DNA of 64,000 bases from JALEFZ01 sp039817415 (lineage in GTDB: Bacteria; Bacteroidota; Bacteroidia; J057). The stretch spans positions 62,001-126,000 of the forward strand of contig JBCBVV010000003.1 in the NCBI GenBank assembly GCA_039817415.1, read 5' to 3'. The position numbers and the translations under genes are program-made. The notes below the pieces were generated by a model that was not told where the DNA came from, searched no databases, and worked only from the letters and a program-made list of their open reading frames with translations. Positions 60,614 to 64,000 of the stretch are shown in pieces (the stretch's first letter is position 1; each line of letters starts with the position of its first letter).

Positions 60614-61697
60614 GATTGTTGATGAAGGCTGTGTCGTTGAAAGTTAGGAGGAAGGCCTTTAAGTCTTCCTTTTCTTCATCAGAAAAGCCTACTGTACGCA
60701 TGAGGCGGTCAGTATCTGGACCGTTTTTGTCTACACCTTTCTGATAAAAGTCTAGTACCTCATCCAAGCTAGCAAAGCGACCATCATGCATGTATGGTGC
60801 AGTGAAAGAAATATTCCTTAGAGTTGGCACCTTAAAAGCAACCCCAAATCCAGTCAGTCCAGGTACTTGACTCGTACCGGGATCAAAATTGGGGTTTGCA
60901 GGCGTAATGGGTAGTCCATTGTTTCTAAAAATCTGACTTAGATCATTTAACTCTGGTCCCCCATGACAATGGAAACATTCGGCATGATCCACGCCTTCCT
61001 TCTCGTCAAAATAGACTTTGAATCCACGCCACTCCTGATCAGTGAATACAGTGCTATCCAATCCTCTCTCAAAATAAAGATCATATTTTGAACCATAGCT
61101 CAATAGGGTTCGCTCAAAAGAAGCAAGCGCCCTTGCGATGTAGATATCTTTGACGGTATCCTCGAAAGCGATATCAAATAGGTCGACATACTCTTCACTT
61201 TCTTTAAGTCTTCGGTTCACCTCTTCCAAGGTATTGTCCATCTCAAAGTCGTTAAGGATGGGTTTCAATGCTTGGATTTCCAATTCATCATATGCTCCAT
61301 CTTCCGCAGAAACTGCTCCATCCCAAAAAAGAAAACGTTGATTGGTCAAGTTCATCAAAGCCATGGCATTTCTTCTTTCCTCGGGTAAAAATCCAGACTT
61401 ACCCTCAACCCCAAGGCTTACACGGCGAACGTCTGAAAAACCAGCACTTGGATCATGGCAGGAGGCGCATGAAACGGAAAAGTCTTTGGAAAGAATAGGA
61501 TCAAAGAAGAGTTTCTTCCCCAAGTTGACCTTGGCTTGCGTCAAAGGATTACTCTCAGGAATAGTCGGTCTTTCTACATGAGCAGGAACCTCAGGAATAA
61601 ATGGCTCCCTTAGAGATTGGATCATGGGATCTTCTCGGTCGCATGAGATAACGATCAAGAGAAGGGCTATCCCTCCCATATATTTTAGTCGATTCAT
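60594..61697 (-). CDS. MbnH/MauG-like diheme cytochrome c peroxidase lipoprotein
   Basis: 367 residues, exported lipoprotein (lipidated Cys19 in LIVISCDR). Two c-type haem sites: Cys77-x-x-Cys80-His81 in SCASCHDPS, and Cys241-x-x-Cys244-His245 in CFHCHGG. Between the haems is Trp125 in FLFWDGAV, and late in the sequence Met303-His304 (PYMHDGRF). It lies just upstream of the 3' neighbour and 10 bp after the MbnP-like gene. In methanotrophs MbnH oxidises a tryptophan of MbnP; the same pairing here suggests the same type of reaction. Confidence 0.9.
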   Translation of the reverse strand: MNRLKYMGGIALLLIVISCDREDPMIQSLREPFIPEVPAHVERPTIPESNPLTQAKVNLGKKLFFDPILSKDFSVSCASCHDPSAGFSDVRRVSLGVEGKSGFLPEERRNAMALMNLTNQRFLFWDGAVSAEDGAYDELEIQALKPILNDFEMDNTLEEVNRRLKESEEYVDLFDIAFEDTVKDIYIARALASFERTLLSYGSKYDLYFERGLDSTVFTDQEWRGFKVYFDEKEGVDHAECFHCHGGPELNDLSQIFRNNGLPITPANPNFDPGTSQVPGLTGFGVAFKVPTLRNISFTAPYMHDGRFASLDEVLDFYQKGVDKNGPDTDRLMRTVGFSDEEKEDLKAFLLTFNDTAFINNPNLRPD

Positions 61698-61707
61698 GAT
61701 GCTCTTG

Positions 61708-62457
61708 TTAAAATGGCTTTTTGCTCATGGCTGGTCCACTCAAATTATCTGCGACCTTTTTGGCAAGATCAAATCTACTCGATCCTTCAGGTGTTGAATG
61801 GGTAAAGTTTTCTTCCGATAGATTAAGAGAATTCCCTTCTGCATCTAAGACCTTTTTTAGGTCTACTTCTAGCACGATGTCTACAGGTTCTGTCTCAGAA
61901 ACGATAATGTCCTGGGTAGTAAAGTTTACTTCCCTATAAAGTCCCTCTGTACCAACATGATACAAAAGATCTTTGGTAAAGGTACCTGTACCAGTACTGT
62001 CCCAACTGCCTTCAATCTTAGAAAAAATATACCCCACAGACCATGACCAATGCATACCTTGACGAATACTCAAAGAATGATCAGCATCATAATTGGCAGG
62101 ATTTTCAAGGTTTTTATCAGATGGCACTCCAATACCAAATTTAAGGGAAGTATAAGTTCCATCTGGAATCAACATTTCGATTGTATTCAGCCCTTCTTCC
62201 AATTCCATCAAATAGGAATCTGCCATCATCGTCTCTTCCCCTTCCTCATTTACAAGCGTAATATTAGAAACATAAAACTTAAAGATGTCCAAGTCTACCT
62301 TACCTTGTTCAGGAACCTCAAAAGGGGTAGCTATGTCCCAACTACTTCCATCAACAGTAGTTTCAAAAACGAGACGAACTAAGCCATCCTCCCTTTTACA
62401 TGAGAAAAAGCTAAAGGAAGATATCAGGACAACAAATATTACAAATCTATTCTTCAT
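61708..62457 (-). CDS. MbnP-like copper-type lipoprotein
   Basis: 249 residues. Lipoprotein signal (FFSCKRED, Cys20), then a beta-rich domain with the family order VDLDIFKFYVSNITLVN, YTSLKFGIGVP, and the aromatic GMHWSWSVGYIFSKIEGS motif (His136, Trp137, Trp139), followed by LLYHVGTEG. This matches the MbnP/PF20243-type description from memory. MbnP binds copper and carries a kynurenine made by MbnH from tryptophan; the equivalent tryptophan here is not identified. It is transcribed 10 bp before the diheme enzyme. Confidence 0.85.
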   Translation of the reverse strand: MKNRFVIFVVLISSFSFFSCKREDGLVRLVFETTVDGSSWDIATPFEVPEQGKVDLDIFKFYVSNITLVNEEGEETMMADSYLMELEEGLNTIEMLIPDGTYTSLKFGIGVPSDKNLENPANYDADHSLSIRQGMHWSWSVGYIFSKIEGSWDSTGTGTFTKDLLYHVGTEGLYREVNFTTQDIIVSETEPVDIVLEVDLKKVLDAEGNSLNLSEENFTHSTPEGSSRFDLAKKVADNLSGPAMSKKPF

Positions 62458-62912
62458 ACTCTCAGAGCGATAAATTCTGACTAGGCTTCTTATATATCAG
62501 AGACGACAAAATACATCATCCCATATTTATTAAGACGACCTTATGATGAATAACGCTTATTAGGGCCAGTAAGTTTGGTCAAAAATGGCTTTCTGACATA
62601 CTTTTTTCAAACCCTTCTCCCAAAATTTAATCATTTATGCATGGGGCGTTTCTGAAGGCAAACATTAATTCCAATTACCAAATAAACCAAAATTTAAAAT
62701 TTTTCACATTTCCTAAAACTTTCCTCTTACCCTCCCGTAGTATTTATAAAATCACAAGATATTGTTAGAAGGCTTATAACATTCCTTTAGGAAAGAGCAC
62801 TTATTGTATCAAAGATTTTTCAATTGGAATTGGTATTTCTCAGGAACAAATCTAAAATTGATTTTTGCCGGATTCACGTCTAGATAGGCTGGCGTGATCA
62901 AATTATAAGACC
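62458..62912. other. 455-bp divergent intergenic region, no gene seen
   Basis: AT-rich, especially 62650-62750 (AAAATTTAAAATTTTT). It must contain the promoters of the MbnP-like gene on the left and the YqiJ-like gene on the right, but I see no clean TTTG/TAnnTTTG pair, and no terminator-like hairpin. Confidence 0.55.
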
Positions 62913-63596
62913 ATGATGGAAATTATTCGTGTGGCCTTTCTTCCCACCAACGTCATATATACATTCCTCTTAATTGTGGTCCTAATTTACTGGTTGACAG
63001 TATTTTTAGGCCTTCTTGATTTGGAGTTTATGGAGTTTGATCTGGATATGGATGCAGACTTGGACCTTGATGTGGATGTAGATCTAGATGTGGAAGTGGA
63101 TGCAGATATAGACACAGACGCAGAAATAGGGGGCAGTTCATCTTGGTTCTTACAAGGTTTAAGCTTTTTCCACTTAGGCAAGGTGCCCTTCATGGTGTTT
63201 TTTAGCTTTTTGACACTTAGTATGTGGGCGATTGCGCTTCTGGTCTATGATTTTTTAGGAGAAAGTATACCTAGTATAGGTTTGTGGATTCTCCTCCCTA
63301 ACCTATTCGTATCCCTTTTCATTACAAAATTAACCACATGGCCCTTGGTCCCTGTTTTCAAAACACTAAATAAGGAAGCCAAACATTACAAGGAATTAGT
63401 TGGAAAAATTGCCACCCTTAAGCTTGACGCCTACCCTAACAAAAGGAGCCAAGCAGAAGTCGACGCGGATCATCATTTCCTTCTCAATGTAAAAAATGAA
63501 GGAGAAGATGTGTTGAAGAAGGGCAGTAGAGTTCTTTTGGTGGAATTTCGAGTAGAAAAGGACGAATTTCTAATTACTCCTTTTGATATTGGCTGA
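62913..63596 (+). CDS. YqiJ-like membrane protein with an acidic ladder
   Basis: 227 residues. Membrane helix at about 14-35, then residues 43-70 alternate almost strictly as Asp-hydrophobic (DLDMDADLDLDVDV), then two more helices (about 92-112 and 120-142) and a C-terminal OB-fold-like cytosolic part (about 160-227, KIATLKLDAYPNKRSQ, RVLLVEFRVEKDEF). This is the YqiJ/NfeD-like arrangement that accompanies flotillins; the following gene is a flotillin. It probably helps assemble the flotillin scaffold, which is the family's presumed role. Confidence 0.85.
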   Translation: MMEIIRVAFLPTNVIYTFLLIVVLIYWLTVFLGLLDLEFMEFDLDMDADLDLDVDVDLDVEVDADIDTDAEIGGSSSWFLQGLSFFHLGKVPFMVFFSFLTLSMWAIALLVYDFLGESIPSIGLWILLPNLFVSLFITKLTTWPLVPVFKTLNKEAKHYKELVGKIATLKLDAYPNKRSQAEVDADHHFLLNVKNEGEDVLKKGSRVLLVEFRVEKDEFLITPFDIG

Positions 63597-63674
63597 TTTC
63601 CAACCGATCCCTAAAAAATAAATCATTCACTTACACATAATAACTAAGGTACACCACAACCAATTTTTCGACAT

Positions 63675-64000
63675 ATGCTAGACAACGTAATATTAATTTA
63701 TGTCATCATTGGTGTAGCATTCATTTTTGGAATTGCTGCACTGATAGCCACCTTTTACCGAAAAGTCCCCCAAGGTAAAGCACTCGTCAGAACAGGCCCG
63801 AGTGGAGTAAAGGTTTCTATGGGAGGTATATTGGTCGTTCCTGTCATCCACACACTTGAGACAATGGATATCGCTGTAAAGCAGATGGTCATTGAGCGAG
63901 AGGGAAAGGATGGCTTGATCTGTAAAGACAATATGCGAGCTGATATCAAGGTCGTTTTCTTCGTCAGGGTAAATCCAGAGGACAGCAGTATCAAACGTGT
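63675..64000 (+). CDS. Flotillin/YqiK-type protein, cut by the right edge
   Basis: The ATG at 63675 opens a frame that runs to the window end (108 residues seen). An N-terminal membrane hairpin helix (VILIYVIIGVAFIFGIAALIATF) is followed by the start of an SPFH domain (RKVPQGKALVRTGPSG, GGILVVPVIHTLETMDI, VVFFVRVNPED). It is the start of a flotillin scaffold protein, 78 bp after the YqiJ-like gene. Confidence 0.9.
   Translation, partial: MLDNVILIYVIIGVAFIFGIAALIATFYRKVPQGKALVRTGPSGVKVSMGGILVVPVIHTLETMDIAVKQMVIEREGKDGLICKDNMRADIKVVFFVRVNPEDSSIKR

Noticed and set aside
1..64000. tRNA, rRNA, CRISPR arrays, insertion sequences, integrase or phage genes
   Set aside because: I scanned for T-loop patterns, direct repeats and transposase motifs and saw none; a covariance-model or IS database search would be needed to be sure.

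Overview
The window reads as chromosomal DNA from a member of the Bacteroidota, most likely a Cytophagales-type marine or soil bacterium. The sequence grounds are a type IX secretion sorting domain at the end of one exported protein, outer-membrane barrel-like proteins, a TonB/ExbB/ExbD cluster, the purH-mreB gene linkage, and promoters of the TTTG / TAnnTTTG kind instead of -35/-10 boxes. Bases are mildly AT-rich and genes are tightly packed. I saw no tRNA, rRNA, insertion sequence, prophage or CRISPR array. Most of the window is core chromosome, so novelty is more likely in particular modules than in an island.

Layout. 1-6.7 kb: a membrane protein cut by the left edge, an acyl-CoA dehydrogenase, a hybrid histidine kinase and a histidine phosphatase. 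6.7-10.5 kb: polA, then a small-protein/HNH nuclease pair. 10.5-14.5 kb: an Fe-ADH-family enzyme with an LsrG-like monooxygenase, a ROK kinase, ribD, and a small SRP RNA (missed by ORF calling) whose 3' end touches ribD. 14.7-21 kb: hemE, a HAD phosphatase, a DinB-fold lipoprotein, a response regulator, a PLP dehydratase and gmk. 21-28.5 kb: a VWA protein, the run pyrR-pyrB-lptF/G, a secreted protein ending in a Hint (hedgehog/intein) domain, and a cysteine-cluster protein.

28.5-35 kb is the most unusual part: a T9SS cargo protein, a membrane-anchored TPR-CHAT (caspase-like) protein, an ECF sigma factor and a membrane TPR anti-sigma-like protein lie in a row on the minus strand, and the last is overlapped antisense by a small membrane protein gene. 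35-42.2 kb: a flavin reductase, a secreted 13-repeat MORN protein, a TetR/COQ9-like protein next to an ABC1/UbiB kinase, an oligopeptide-type permease, and a Rieske-glutamate synthase fusion.

42.3-50.2 kb is one long minus-strand run purN-purH-mreB-mreC-mreD-mrdA-rodA, joining purine synthesis to the elongasome, with a recognisable promoter before purN. 50.2-54.8 kb is exbB, three exbD paralogs and tonB, also with a matching promoter and a terminator. 55-64 kb: an rRNA methyltransferase, a response regulator, a sirtuin, an outer-membrane barrel protein, an MbnP/MbnH-like pair (copper-type lipoprotein plus diheme peroxidase), and a YqiJ-like membrane protein followed by a flotillin cut by the right edge.

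All function calls rest on reading motifs by eye; no database search was run.
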